This document shows, piece after piece, positions 1-10,292 of a stretch of 64,000 bases of DNA. Location: the NCBI GenBank assembly GCA_020205615.1, contig CM035153.1, positions 93,462,792 to 93,526,791 on the forward strand, given 5' to 3'. The notes under the pieces were generated by a model, which saw nothing but the letters and a program-made list of their open reading frames with translations, was not told the DNA's origin and ran no database searches. The first letter of the stretch is position 1, and each line of letters starts with the position of its first letter. This DNA comes from Panax quinquefolius (lineage: Eukaryota > Streptophyta > Magnoliopsida > Apiales > Araliaceae). Made by a program: the position numbers and the translations under genes.

Positions 1-473
1 CTGGGGTTGAAGTGGCAAGATGACGATTTTGCCCCTCACCGAGGTTATCTCTGGTTTAGGCTGATAGCAGACGTTGCTCAGGGTTATCTCTGAGATTCAA
101 CATCTGAAAGTGTTTGAATTCCGCAGCGTCATCTGTAAGTATGCCTGTCTTCCCAGAGTTATCTCTGGGTCTTTAGAATGAGTGCCTTGGCAGAATGTCT
201 GAGATTGAAGTTGATTGCATGCATTTGAAACAAGCATTTCTAGGGTTATCACTGAAACTGCAACGACATTCCTTGGGGTTATCTCCAAGGATGAAACTCG
301 GGGTTATCTTTGAGGTTATAATTGATACTCGCGGTGTGTGTTCCGGGGTTGAGGCTAATTTTTTGGTGGTATCCGAAATGAATGTGAGTTATCTTCCATG
401 ATTATCTCCGAAAGATGAATCTGCCCTCCTACAGTGTTAGTAACAGGTATGCAGATAATTTTGAGTGTCTACA
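1..473 (-). repeat. Element A 3' LTR (partial, U3 end)
   Basis: Bases 1-473 align in the same orientation with 26329-26800 over their full length. The boundary is placed at 473 because the reverse complement reads a purine tract followed by TGTAGACACTC, the expected polypurine tract followed by a TG-starting LTR. The rest of the LTR lies left of the window. The segment carries six small hairpins with a GTTATC loop, described separately. Confidence 0.85.
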
Positions 474-736
474 GATGCCCCTCTTTATCATATTAATGCA
501 ATGCAAGGCATGGATGGGATATAGAATCCTAGGCACTTGAAATGCAAATAAGATAAACATGATGCTATGTGCAGCAACATGATGCAAATGTATGATGTAT
601 GTTATTGGAATATTTTCCAACATGATGGGATGATTGTCATTTCCCTGTTAATCATGTCAGTGATGACAATCAGTGATGTCTTAGACATGCGATCCAAGTC
701 TTCCAGGATGTTGACTTTGGGGTTATCACCAAAGTC
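38..736. repeat. Array of short hairpins with GTTATC loop
   Basis: Inverted repeats share the loop GTTATC but have different stems. They lie at 38-55 (weak), 77-94 (CTCAG/CTGAG), 152-169 (CCCAGA/TCTGGG), 236-257 (partial), 271-290 (CCTTGGG/TCCAAGG), 297-314 (G-T pairs) and 713-736 (GACTTTGG/CCAAAGTC, perfect 8-bp stem). The first six lie in the LTR and the last in A's internal region. In element sense the loop reads GATAAC. The array recurs at 26370-26736 in the other LTR. Confidence 0.75.
474..487 (-). promoter_or_regulatory. Polypurine tract of element A
   Basis: The reverse complement reads AAAGAGGGGCATC directly before the TG-starting LTR. This is where plus-strand DNA synthesis starts in LTR elements and it fixes the LTR boundary at 473/474. 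Confidence 0.75.
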
Positions 737-1034
737 CTGAGTCTTTGATACATACTTTACTTTGAAGATGTGCCTCTCATGTCTAAAAGATATGTGGGGA
801 TAAAGATTTGTCTATTTGAGGATATGTATAACATATTCCATCATCGGTCCTCTCCGATGAGGATGGTCTTCTCTAGTTTGTGTCACCAGCATATACCACG
901 ATCATGTCGGAGTTATTGCCAACAATATGTATTGTCAGGGTTTCCTGACCGTCGCTGATGTGTGTATCACCGGATAGATCCCTGTTGGACAAACTGTCAA
1001 GGATGCTTGACCTTCTTTGATGTGTGTATCAATG

Positions 1035-1405
1035 GTTGCATTGCGTTGTGACCCCCACCTGAGAACATGTCAAGGTCAATGGTTGAATTGTGTTATAACC
1101 CCCGCCGGGGAAGGTTGTGGATAAGTGCACTGATGGATGAGATCATCGAATGGCCTTCGATGCTTCAATGGGTTTACTGCCATCGGTTAAAATGACGTCA
1201 ATGCTAATTGACCTTCATTGACTCGTAAATCAATGGTCGAATTGCGTTGTAACCCCTGCAGGGGATTCGTTCGTAGACGAAGAATTCGTTGTAACCCTCG
1301 ATGGGGATACGTGGACGAGTGATAATCTGCGTTGTGACCCCCACCGGGGATACTTTATCAATGAATGAAATCTACGTTGTGACCCCTGCCGGGGAACATG
1401 TCTTT
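1035..1405. repeat. Six dispersed copies of a GTTGTRACCCC..GGGGA motif
   Basis: Six imperfect copies of the unit GTTGTRACCCCYRCNGGGGA begin near 1044, 1093, 1248, 1287, 1332 and 1376, spaced 40-155 bp. The half-sites CCCC and GGGG make each copy a small palindrome; the one at 1253-1264 (CCCCTGCAGGGG) is perfect. They lie in A's 3' untranslated part, between the polypurine tract and the antisense genes. Confidence 0.65.
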
Positions 1406-2462
1406 TAGGGTTATGACCCTATATTGGCGGCATCGGACCTGTGTGAGGCATTTCCGAGCATGATTTGCAAAAGTTAAGGTCACTGGTATAGTATACCTTG
1501 CATTCAAGTGAATACCAATGAGTGATATGTGAAGCCAGGGTTTGGCCTGTGAAAACCAAGATTTCAGGCTATTCAGCTCAATCGCGTAGCGTTTTTATTC
1601 CTGATTTGGCCTTTTAAGCTTGTGAGACCTACTTTACAACTCGAATCGAATCGAGCCGAGGCGATTGGGACTCATGTAGGGTGTGCATGGGTACACCTAC
1701 AAGAGTCATGTGTGGACTCCGCAACCAACCGTGGGTATGTAATGCCTATGGGTTGCTTTCATAAGTCACTTTCAAGTTGCGCCGCAAAGGAAATCCAAAA
1801 GCTCTTCTTCAGATCTGCTGAGTTCAGGCAACTTTTTGCAAATTCTGCTACTATACAAGTGTTCTACACTGTCCTGATAACGTATGCATGTATTCTTTTC
1901 TAGTTTCTATCCGTTAGAAAAAGACTTATCACGTGAAATGCATCTAAACACATAGTAGTTAATATGCATGCTGATATGACTTTATAAAAATTATTCAACA
2001 TAGTAAATGCTAGTATTAAACCATGCTGAACATAATGATGTGAAAAGATTTGACTTTTGAAATAGTCAAATTGGCACCTTTTACTGTCATTTTTTATCCT
2101 ATTTGAGGACAAATGAGTAAAGGTAGAAAAGCAAAATAATTCTGGTAATTAGACTACACTTACGAATTTTTTATTATAATGTATTTATGCATGTAGAATG
2201 TATATAACTCTGGGTAGGTGTGCTACTGAATGGCCACCTAGTCATGCCTATGAGCATGTGGATAGTCCCATTTGCAAAGGGGACTATGGAAAATTTTTCC
2301 AAAATATAGGCATTGGATAGTCATGCATTTTTAACTCTACTGTAGACGTATGTTAAAATAATGCATGCATGCATGTAGTCATAAAAATGCATTTTGAAAA
2401 GCCCCGGGCAAGAATTTACCACACCCTTTCTGAGGTGATTTGGAGACTTGTTGTCTAGATAT
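1406..2462. other. Element A untranslated stretch, no gene recognised
   Basis: This belongs to A by position. No reading frame here resembles a known protein; an open stretch at 1622-1903 has no recognisable motif. It is the upstream region of the antisense PMD gene, so a promoter for that gene would be expected here. A TATATAA at about 2201 is the only candidate core element and is unsupported by anything else. Confidence 0.45.
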
Positions 2463-4110
2463 ATGGATCCGGATAAGCCGAGTAGTTCCCGTAGGACCAC
2501 TTCTAGTGTATGGAGAAAGGCTTCCGAAGTGCCTCGACCCCGTTCTTTTAGACATCCTCGTCATTTAGTGGAGGCAGTGATACGTTCTGTCCAGGTTGAA
2601 GTACCGGACGTCGAGGACGAGGAGGAGGATGTTCCAGTTGCGGACCCTACTCCTACTGCACGTGTTCCCCGTAGGGATTTGCGAGGCATTTAGGTGGTCA
2701 ACCCAGAGCTTCTAGGCGACTTGAGTTGACACCCTTCAGTTTACCTGCACGCAAACGAGGTATAAAGTTAGATCATAATCTTCTTTATTTCCTATTGATA
2801 AGGAGGAAAGGGTTCTGATGTTGATCTGTATTTGATGTAGGTTCCCGGCCTTACACAGCCTCGAGGGAATTGGTTCAGCATTTACTTTATATATCAGGCT
2901 TTGCGTGATGACTATATAGCGATTATACAGGGCTGGGGATTCGGGACGTTCTTTTCCATTCTTCCCCGTCGTTATCCCTGGGGTTACCTAAGGGCAATGT
3001 CTGAGTGTTGGTTTCACCAGACTTAGTCACTTCATTTGCTGAACTGTGAGGTGATGATGACGCCGATGGATTGGCGGTTTATCACATGTATGGAGTTTGG
3101 AGGGGTACCAATGCCTTGTATGGCGAATATCACCCCTACTGCCATTAGATCCATGTTAGGAGTTCCAGCAGAGGTGCTCAAGGGCAAGATAGTTCGTACA
3201 GGTCTTTTGAGCGTAGATGCTATGAGCCCATACCCAATGATGTGAGAGTCAGGGATCTCATTCTTCAGCGATTGTTCCTGTTGATCATTAGGGGCTGCTT
3301 CATAGCAGATAACTCTTCTACAGTGTCGTTCGCTTTGATCAGCGCTAATTGACACGTGGACCGTATTGGAGATTATGATTGGGGTTCTTACACCTTCGCC
3401 TACTTCCCCAGGGGAATGCGCATGCACTCGCAGGGCTTGATTGAGGTTTGGTTAGGATTCTACCCATTTCTGCTGGTGAGTATTTCTCTTATCTTTTCCC
3501 ATGTACAGGTTAAGAGTGTTGACTGACAGCAGATGTTGCCTTTGTGTTGGCAGCTTTAGGCCTATGAGAGGCTGCCATGTTTACATCCTATGAGTGTTAG
3601 GCTTAGATACCTATCCACGAGGACGAAGATGGCATCATTCCATACTGGCGGATGTCCCTATTGCTGAGGGTTTTACTCATTGCCACCTACAACTGGAGTT
3701 GTTGATAGCGGATGTCATCACGTGGGTTCCCTACTCTGGGGAGCATTTAAGCATTGGATTTGAGGATGGGTACCCGACTGGTGTCAAGCACGTGATTTGC
3801 ACCCGTAGGATTCCTCTCTTCATAGACGGAGGATGGGAGCTCTACTTAGGAGAGCGTGCACTCAGGAGATATTCCAACATTGGTGGTTCCCTCATACCAT
3901 TGGAGCCCAGACCCGCGCCACTCAGTTCATGGGGGATATGATTCTAGGATCTGTGATGATGACAGATTGGCTAGCCTATGGAAGAGATCCGACTGATGTG
4001 ACAGAGATTGACAGTTTGACCAGGTAGTTGGACCGAGCACATTTCATTATCTAGCACTTGGGCAGAGATCCTTCAGAGGCAGATACTTTTGATCCTTCCA
4101 GCTCTAGCAC
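2463..4110 (+). pseudogene. Antisense plant mobile domain (PMD, MAIN-like) gene, decayed
   Basis: The ATG at 2463 starts a Ser/Arg-rich, then acidic leader beginning MDPDKPSSSRR. After a possible 81-bp intron (2760-2840, GT..AG), the frame contains a W-x-T/F core and 'TPMDWRFITCMEFGGVPMP' (about 3057-3120), resembling the 'T..D...LTG..F.G.P' segment of PMD proteins. Further on come 'FLLIIRGCFIAD' and 'DRIGDYDWGS' (about 3270-3400), matching the 'YLLG..LF.D' and 'G.Y.WG...LA' motifs of the family. A second possible intron is 3476-3553. The later stretch 'ITWVPY..LYLGERALRRY' (3710-3880) fits the PMD C-terminus. Several frameshifts and stops disrupt it. PMD proteins act in silencing and development in plants and are often carried by transposons. 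It reads opposite to A's pol, so it is an antisense accessory gene. The family call is by motif only. Confidence 0.65.
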
Positions 4111-4559
4111 TGGCCCTCGGGTGACCCATATGGTTTTGCTGGTGCAGATCCTCCCTTGTGTATGCCTGACATCCCTGTGGATAGAGATCCAATGACTCAG
4201 GATGAGTTATATCATGTGGATAAGATTGATGATGTAGGCATTGCCATCATTTTCTTCTTCTGATGTATATTCTTGTTATCTCTTTTGATAGGCCTCTATT
4301 AGACATTGGGTAGCTTTGCCCCATTCTTGCTATATCTTTTGATAAGCCTCTGTTACATACAGGGCAATTTTGCCCCATTTCCCTGTATTTTAGCTGTACA
4401 GAGATGTATTCGATGATGATATACTTAGGAATGTATGTATAGTTTTCCATTCCCTATATCATATTGCCATATATTGTATCATGCATGTTATTATGTTATG
4501 TATATGTATGTATGTCCAAAGATATTCAGCATTACCCCCTGGATGGTCTTATGACACGG
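4111..4559 (+). other. Spacer between the antisense PMD and DUF7745-like genes
   Basis: No protein motif is recognised. It includes two loosely similar stretches around 4260-4380 containing 'CTTTTGATARGCCTCTRTTA' and 'GCCCCATT', about 57 bp apart, suggesting a short tandem duplication. It may contain the 5' part or an intron of the downstream gene. Confidence 0.4.
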
Positions 4560-6275
4560 CCCATGCAGATGTCTTCTTCGACAGTTAGCCGTATTAATCA
4601 TACCCCACCATTCTTGGTGGCATTTGGTATGCGATCGTGGTATGATAGCATGTCACCATCAAGCATGGTGACTATAGATCATCTGTTGCAGCATACTATG
4701 ACCTTTTTGTTGTTTCAGGTTCCCACAGGATTCGTGGAGGGCATGCTGGAGCACTGGGTATTGGAGAGGTAGGTTTTTAGATTTGGGACCCGGGAGTTGA
4801 CTCCTATTCTGGAGGACTATGCAAGTTTGACGATGCCGCCATTGGATAGACCTTGCATGCATATGGCGATTGGAGACATGAGTAGGTAGTTCATGACCCA
4901 TACTGGATTGAGGCGTAGGGTGGTGCAGGATGAGCTCACATCTGGCCACGTTATATCCTAGCATTTTCTATTTGATAGATTTGGCTTAGAGGATAGTTAT
5001 GCACGACATTCCAGGGATTTCACCACACCGGAGGATCATTGGCGTTTAGCCAGAGTGGATGTACTGCTATTGTGTATACTGTCGTATGTCTACATGCCAA
5101 GGTACATGGATGAGTTGGATATAGGAGTCATCATAGTAGTGAGAGCTCTCAGGGAGGGTCACACCGTCATACCAATGATTATAGCAGAGACTCTTAGGTC
5201 AGCCACATACTGCTGCACTTATCTGATGGGAGTGTTTACAGGCAGCTCGGTCATGCTGTACGTGTGGTTTATGTCACACTTCAGACCGATTGGCACTTTT
5301 AGACGGCATGGGTATTATTTCACCCATGATATAGCCATGTCATACTCTTTTCAGCCTATGGAGTGTATAGATGCTACATCTTGGTCAGCTTTCTTGGCAG
5401 GGATCGGAGATCCATTTGTTATATTGCCATGTACAGGGCTCAGGTTAACCTACATCTTTGTCACTCATGAGCATGGATTATCTCCCTCTAGCTGGCTTGA
5501 GGGGTATGATTACTTACCACCCACTGGCCATGATTTGTCAGTTTGACTAGTTCCAGGACTTTCATCCTTTTGAGGGAGCATCGAGTCAGCGCTTTGCTTC
5601 TCGCCACTTATCAGTAGAGGATAGATCTAGGTTGTATGCCTGTTAGGATCAACGAGATCTAACTGAGTTTTCTGTCAGTCATCTAGGTTGTTTTGCAGAG
5701 TATTCTGCATGGATGGAGACAAAGACTGCATCAGCTGCGGTAGTTTCCATAGTGCAAGGGATTGATTCTGACAATGAGGAGCCTATGGAGGATGATGACA
5801 TTTCCTTCGATGAGGATTTGACTACTAGGTTGTTAGCATTTGTGATGGATTCTCCCACTATGAGTGCTACTATTATTCAGCATTAACCACAGTACTTGGA
5901 GTAGAGTCTACATCTGATGACCTTTGACAGAGATCAGGCTAGGGCCACGATGTTGATAGCTCTTGATGGGAGAGACGTAGCTCTATTAGAGAGGGATGAG
6001 GCTAGATCAGTTAGAGATGCATTAATTGTAGAGCGGGATGATGCCCTATCTGCCAAGGATGTGGCTATTATAGACAGTACTTCAGTGAGATCCCTTACGA
6101 CTGACATCCTTGCTGACATGAGTGCATACATTGATGAGCATCATGTCACCATGCAGTTAGCCTCATATATTCTAGCTCATGTAGATGCCATTGGGCAGGA
6201 GCTTGCAGCGTTACCTCCTTCTTCGGAGAGGGATGCTATGTTAGATCTGATAGTCCGCATACACACAGATCCGTA
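4560..6275 (+). pseudogene. Antisense DUF7745-like gene with coiled-coil C-terminus, decayed
   Basis: A tract ending TTTCAG at 4718 (possible 3' splice site) precedes 'FVEGMLEHWVLER' and 'FGTRELTPILEDYASL'. This fits the DUF7745 opening, in which a fold predicting 'F.....L.PTLEEY' follows a 'W/FYDP' segment. The longest open part (5055-5546, 163 codons) has 'LLCILSYVYMPRYMDELDIG', 'IIAETLRSATYCC' and 'LYVWFMSHF', matching the family's 'LAIYGLVLFP', 'ILADTYYTL' and 'CLPLLYVWLVSH' blocks. Stops break 5547-5916. The end (5917-6275, 119 codons, stop at 6274) has ERDEA/RDDA-type repeats predicting a coiled coil. DUF7745 proteins are plant-specific, unknown in function and often linked to retrotransposons. 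Whether this and the PMD part were one gene is unclear. It lies antisense to A. Confidence 0.6.
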
Positions 6276-6600
6276 GATAGACTTATATTTTCTTGCACAG
6301 ACTAGCTTAGCCATTTTGTCATGTACAACACATATTGTATATATCAAACAATATTATATATGGCAGGGAAATAAATTTTGATTCACTTCCCTTTCAGTTG
6401 TGCCTTGATACTTGCTTGATATTTTCATGTTTCTTTAGGGCTTGTGATCTTGATGCATTCTGAACTCATCTTAGATGTGTGGACATTGAGATGTTGCATG
6501 ATTTCTCAGAACTGATCATTGATCTGTGTGTATCCCTACCATCTTTGGTGACTTGGGACTGATTTATGTATGGAAATGTGGAGAGGAGTGTGGCTTTTCC
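6276..6600. other. Element A stretch between antisense genes and post-pol repeats
   Basis: No coding motif or repeat is recognised. It is the convergence zone where the antisense genes (plus strand) and pol (minus strand) end, so terminators for either could lie here. None is identifiable. Confidence 0.4.
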
Positions 6601-7130
6601 TCTTTGAGATTGACCGCACCACAGATGGTCGCCAATACTCCTATTTAGGAGGAGCCTAGTTAATTCTACCTCTTATGAATTGGTGTTGCTCATTGAGGCA
6701 CAACTGCAACTTAGATGGTCGCCGAATCTCCTATTTGTAAGGAGAGGTTAGGTATTTTCATCCATTTGGTCTGAAGCCGATGAAATGTGGTGGATTGAAG
6801 TTTGATCCCAGTACCATGTGAAAAGTATTTTTATTCTGGTAGGGGGTTTGACCGAACCATAAATGGTTGCCTACGTACTCTTATTGAAGAAGAGATCAGG
6901 TCTGCGTAGTTCGAACCTGGTGTAAGAGGTTTAACGCTGAATGTGAAATGGGTAAATTAGTGTAGAAATTTTATTGATAAAGAAGAATGCAGAAGTATTT
7001 TTGTGGTTTTTTTTTTGCAGAAAAAGGGCATAAATGTTTTTGTTATTTTTTTTATTGCGACCGGGCCATATAGAATATGGTTGCCTACGTACTCACGGGT
7101 ATCAGGGAGATCAGGTCAATGTAGTTCGCC
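6601..7130 (-). repeat. Repeated post-pol motif of Tat elements (four copies)
   Basis: Four copies of a motif around 'GATGGTCGCC..ACTCCTATT' / 'ATGGTTGCCTACGTACTC' lie near 6610, 6710, 6851 and 7058. In element sense the best copies read AGTACGTAGGCAACC, preceded by GACCTGATCTC. This TACGTAGGCAACC string follows integrase in many Tat elements. Here it is multiplied and the copies have drifted. Poly-T/poly-A runs separate the last two. Confidence 0.6.
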
Positions 7131-7429
7131 CCTCAGGACGAATTGCATCTGAAGAGAAGTATGAATCCCATATGCAGGCTATACTGCGAGGAGAAGAATG
7201 TTTGATCCCATGATTGGGACAAACTGCAGGTGTGAAAAAGTTTGATCCGGTCTTCAGGGCAAACTACAAGTGTGGAAAAGTGTATGAAAGGTATGGAAGG
7301 TTTGGAAGGTTTGAAATGAGGTGAAACCAGGTTGCTGGTTTGAAGTGTATGTTTCCCTGAGGGGTAGAAGAGTATGTAAAAAGGGTTAGAAAATCGGAAT
7401 GACTTGTTTTTTGATGATCCAAAACCAGG

Positions 7430-8504
7430 TTGTTTTCTTGATGGTGACCTCAGACATAGTACCATTTCACGGTGTCCGAGTTGATAAGCTTTGGAAATTC
7501 ATTGCCATCCATTTCCTGTGGTCTGAGAGCACCTCCTCTCAATACCTCCTTGACAACAAACGGGCCTTCCTAGTTAGGAACGAATTTTCCCTTAGATTGA
7601 TCTTGGTTGTCAATGATCTTATTCAAAACCAAGTCATGTTGTTTACACTGCCGTAGCCGAACTTTTCTTGTTGTAGGATCTTGCGATCCTTTATTGATAT
7701 AACTGCCCATGGAAGATAGTCGTGGTTCGCCTTTCGTCTATTAGAGACAATTGGTGATACCTGTCTAGTAACCATTGGTCTTAATGCAGTTGAGCGTCCA
7801 TCAATACTTTGAGGGATTACATTTCCACCTCTATGGGGAGCACTTCTTCCATCCCATAGGCTAATGAGTAGGGGGATACCCTAGTGGAAGTACGCATTGA
7901 AGTTCTGTAGGCTAATAAAGTCAAAGGCAAGAGGTCAAGCCATCCTTTGTGATTTTTGCATGATCTTCTTGATGTTTTTATTAGCCACTTCAACAACACC
8001 ATTCATCTTTAGACGGTAGATGACAGAGTTAAGGTGTTTGATGTGGAATTTACTGCATAACTCCTCCATCATTTTATTGTTGAGGTTCTTAGCATTATCT
8101 GACACAATGACCTGTGGTTGTCCATATCGACCAACGATATTGTTTCTAATGAAAGCAATGATGTCTTCTTTGGTAACCCTGGGGAAGGAGGCTTCTTCTA
8201 CCCATTTGGTGAAGTAATCGATCATTGTGAAGATAAACCAATGTCCATTACTGGCTTTGGGCTCGGTGGGCTCGATCACGCCCATTCCTCACATTGAGAA
8301 GGGCCATGGAGAACTCATATTGTGGAGTTCTCTTAGAGGGGTGTGGATAGAATTCCCATGAATTTGGCATTGATAGCACCTCTTGACGTGATCATCATAG
8401 TCAGCTTTGAGCGTAAGCCAATAATGCCCTGTTCTGAGGATTTTCTTAACAAGTAGGGGTCCGCTCATGTGTGGGCCACATACTCCACCATGGATCTCAT
8501 CCAT
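7430..8504 (-). pseudogene. Element A integrase, broken
   Basis: This would insert the element's cDNA into the chromosome. Read from 8504 down: a zinc-finger part with 'IHGGVCGPHMSG' and 'CYQC' (HHCC pattern), an in-frame stop at 8289-8291, then the catalytic core with 'MIDYFTKW' (first Asp), 'VSDNAKNL' (second Asp) and 'NGVVEVANK' (Glu). All three catalytic acids are kept. After about 7930 the frame shifts; 'LAYRTSMRTSTRVSPYSLAYG' continues in another frame (8002-7817), the usual 'AYRT..TPF.L.YG' segment. C-terminal pieces ('GPFVVKEV') persist to about 7430 with stops. Integrase is normally an internal part of the pol polyprotein, so no separate start codon is expected. Confidence 0.85.
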
Positions 8505-8564
8505 GAGCCTCTAAGCTTGATATTTGTCCAGACATCTGTGGAGACCTAATCCTGCATCTCTTTT

Positions 8565-9190
8565 TTAGAGTGCATCTCCGCTTAGGTAAAATTTCATAGC
8601 AAGTCGATGGATCCGCCTTCTTTCAGTCGGGCTCGCCTCAGCGGGTGTAGATCCATCTCCCAGATACTCCTTGATGTGCTGATACCAAGGTTTGTGGATG
8701 GGAGGTAGCTCATTCGATACTTCTCCAACATAATTCCTATAAACTGGGGCCTTTTGCAGGCCAAATGAGATGCTTGGCATGTTTTCATTGTCAGGTATGT
8801 GAATCAAGGAGGCTAACATTGCTAGTGCATCCACAAAATTATTCCTATTACGAGGAATGTGTAGAAAAGAGATTCCTTTAAACTCAAAAGCCATCTATAA
8901 AACTTGCCGATGGTAAGGTAGCAAATGTAGTTCTTTGGTTTGATAGATTCCCGTTGATTGTTTGAACCAATTCTGAATCCCCAAATACAGTTAATCGCCT
9001 GATGCCCATTGAACGGGCAAGTTTTAGCCCCATGATACAACCTTCATACTCAGCTGTGTTGTTGGTGCTGATGAACTGCAATTTGACAGCGACGGGATAC
9101 TACTCCACCGTACCGGATACTAGAACTGGTCCAGGTCCAGCACCTTCTGTGTTAACATCTCCATCAAAATACATTTTCCATGAATGACAT
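8565..9190 (-). pseudogene. Element A archaeal-type RNase H (aRH), broken by frameshift
   Basis: The extra RNase H of Tat elements, which degrades RNA in RNA-DNA hybrids during reverse transcription. All four acidic catalytic positions can be seen: Asp in 'MYFDGDVN' (about 9175), Glu in 'NNTAEYEGCIMGLKLA' (about 9050), Asp in 'VFGDSELV' (about 8970) and Asp in 'NRNNFVDALAMLAS' (about 8830). A stop lies at about 9100 and a frameshift near 8890 joins the two halves. The following 'PPIHKPWYQHIKEYLGDG' is the linker towards integrase. It is fused directly behind protease sequence, which is abnormal because reverse transcriptase should lie between them. Confidence 0.85.
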
Positions 9191-9735
9191 GCATCGTACT
9201 GATGGTGTTGCTGAATTGTCATGACCCCTTCATCGGGGAAGTATGTTTCCAAGGGTTTGAAGTCCCCTGCAGGACATTTCGGCTCAGCGTTAACAATGAC
9301 TAGGCTATTGTTGACAATGTATTTCAGTTGTTGATGTAGTGTAGAATGGGTGGCTCCAGCCATGTGGATCCATGGTCTCCCTAATAGCAGTTTGTATCCT
9401 GAATCTATCTTGAGGATGTGAAATGATACATTTAATGTATTTGGACCAATCTCAATTGGCAGCTCAATCTCTCCGACAAAATTTCGCCGGGATCCATCAA
9501 AAGCTTTGATAACTGTATGGCTACTTTGGATCCATTTGAGATTAACATTCATCTTCACCAAGGTGGCATAAGGACAGATATTCATAGACGAACCTCCATC
9601 AATCAAAACTCCAGCTATCATATACCCGAATGATAAAACTGCAATGTGCAACGGCTTGCAATGACCGGTCCCTTCGGGCGGTATGTCGTCATCAGTGAAA
9701 GATATCACATTGTTGTTAAAAATGTGATCAACCAA
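9191..9735 (-). pseudogene. Element A aspartic protease
   Basis: The protease processes the gag-pol polyprotein. The retropepsin active site is visible as 'AGVLIDGGSSMNICP' (around 9610-9570), the form typical of Tat elements. It is followed by 'GEIELPIEIGPNTLNVSFHI' and 'GYKLLLGRPWIH', the flap region and the conserved 'LLGRPWIH' end. The open part is 211 codons (9735-9100), reading through into the start of the RNase H. The stop at 9736-9738 separates it from the upstream gag part. The sequence after 'FPDEG' goes straight to 'KMYFDGD', so the entire reverse transcriptase is gone. Confidence 0.85.
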
Positions 9736-9738
9736 ATG

Positions 9739-10292
9739 TTAAAAAATTTCTACATCCACTGGTTTCGACAAGTAGGCTTCTTCTAAAACCTTCAATAAGA
9801 TCTTCCTGTGATCCTCAGAAGAGAAAACCAAGTCTAGTATTGAGATTTGATATGGAGCTTCTCTTAAGCTTAGAACCACCTTGGCTTCATTATGGCCCAT
9901 AGTGCGGAGGAATTTCTCAATCTTCTCCGTGGAAATCTTCCCCATTGCTTTTATGGCGTGCTTCATCTCCCTCTAAGGAAGATACATTGGATTTTCCTTC
10001 GACACTGTGGTAGTAGTATGAGACATTGATCCTTCAGCTTCTCCACAATTCCATGGGACTTTATGTAAGCTGACAAAAGGATACTGTGGTCTGAAGGGTA
10101 AAGAAATTGGCTCTGGTGCAGCCACTTTCAAAGGATAGTAAGCTCATTTGAGTTAAATTGCTTGTATGGGAAATGGTTTGATAGTCTCACCAGCCTCAGC
10201 GGATATAACTGCTACTAGCCCATTCCATTTAGTAGGACAGGTATTCCCACTATCGAATAGCACAGTATCATCGTCTGAAAATTGCAGGACAC
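9739..10292 (-). pseudogene. Element A gag-protease linker, right of the B break
   Basis: This continues the frame cut by element B: at 10292 the code reads 'LQFSDDDTVLF', following on from 'LIDSGV' at 21554. It has stops near 10155 and 9967. An open part at 9966-9739 (75 codons) contains 'AIKAMGKISTEKIEKFLRTM', an ordinary Tat linker between gag and protease. Confidence 0.7.
10288..10292. repeat. Target-site duplication of element B, left copy (GACAC)
   Basis: GACAC directly precedes the TG of the left LTR and is repeated at 21549-21553 directly after the CA of the right LTR. It proves the ends and orientation of B and that B jumped into A. Confidence 0.95.

Noticed and set aside
1622..1903. 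93-codon open stretch on the plus strand in A's 3' region
   Set aside because: No ATG at its start, no recognisable motif, and no support from neighbours.
3032..3427. 131-codon minus-strand open stretch
   Set aside because: Lies opposite the PMD coding segment, whose plus-strand translation matches a known family; the minus-strand frame is a shadow.
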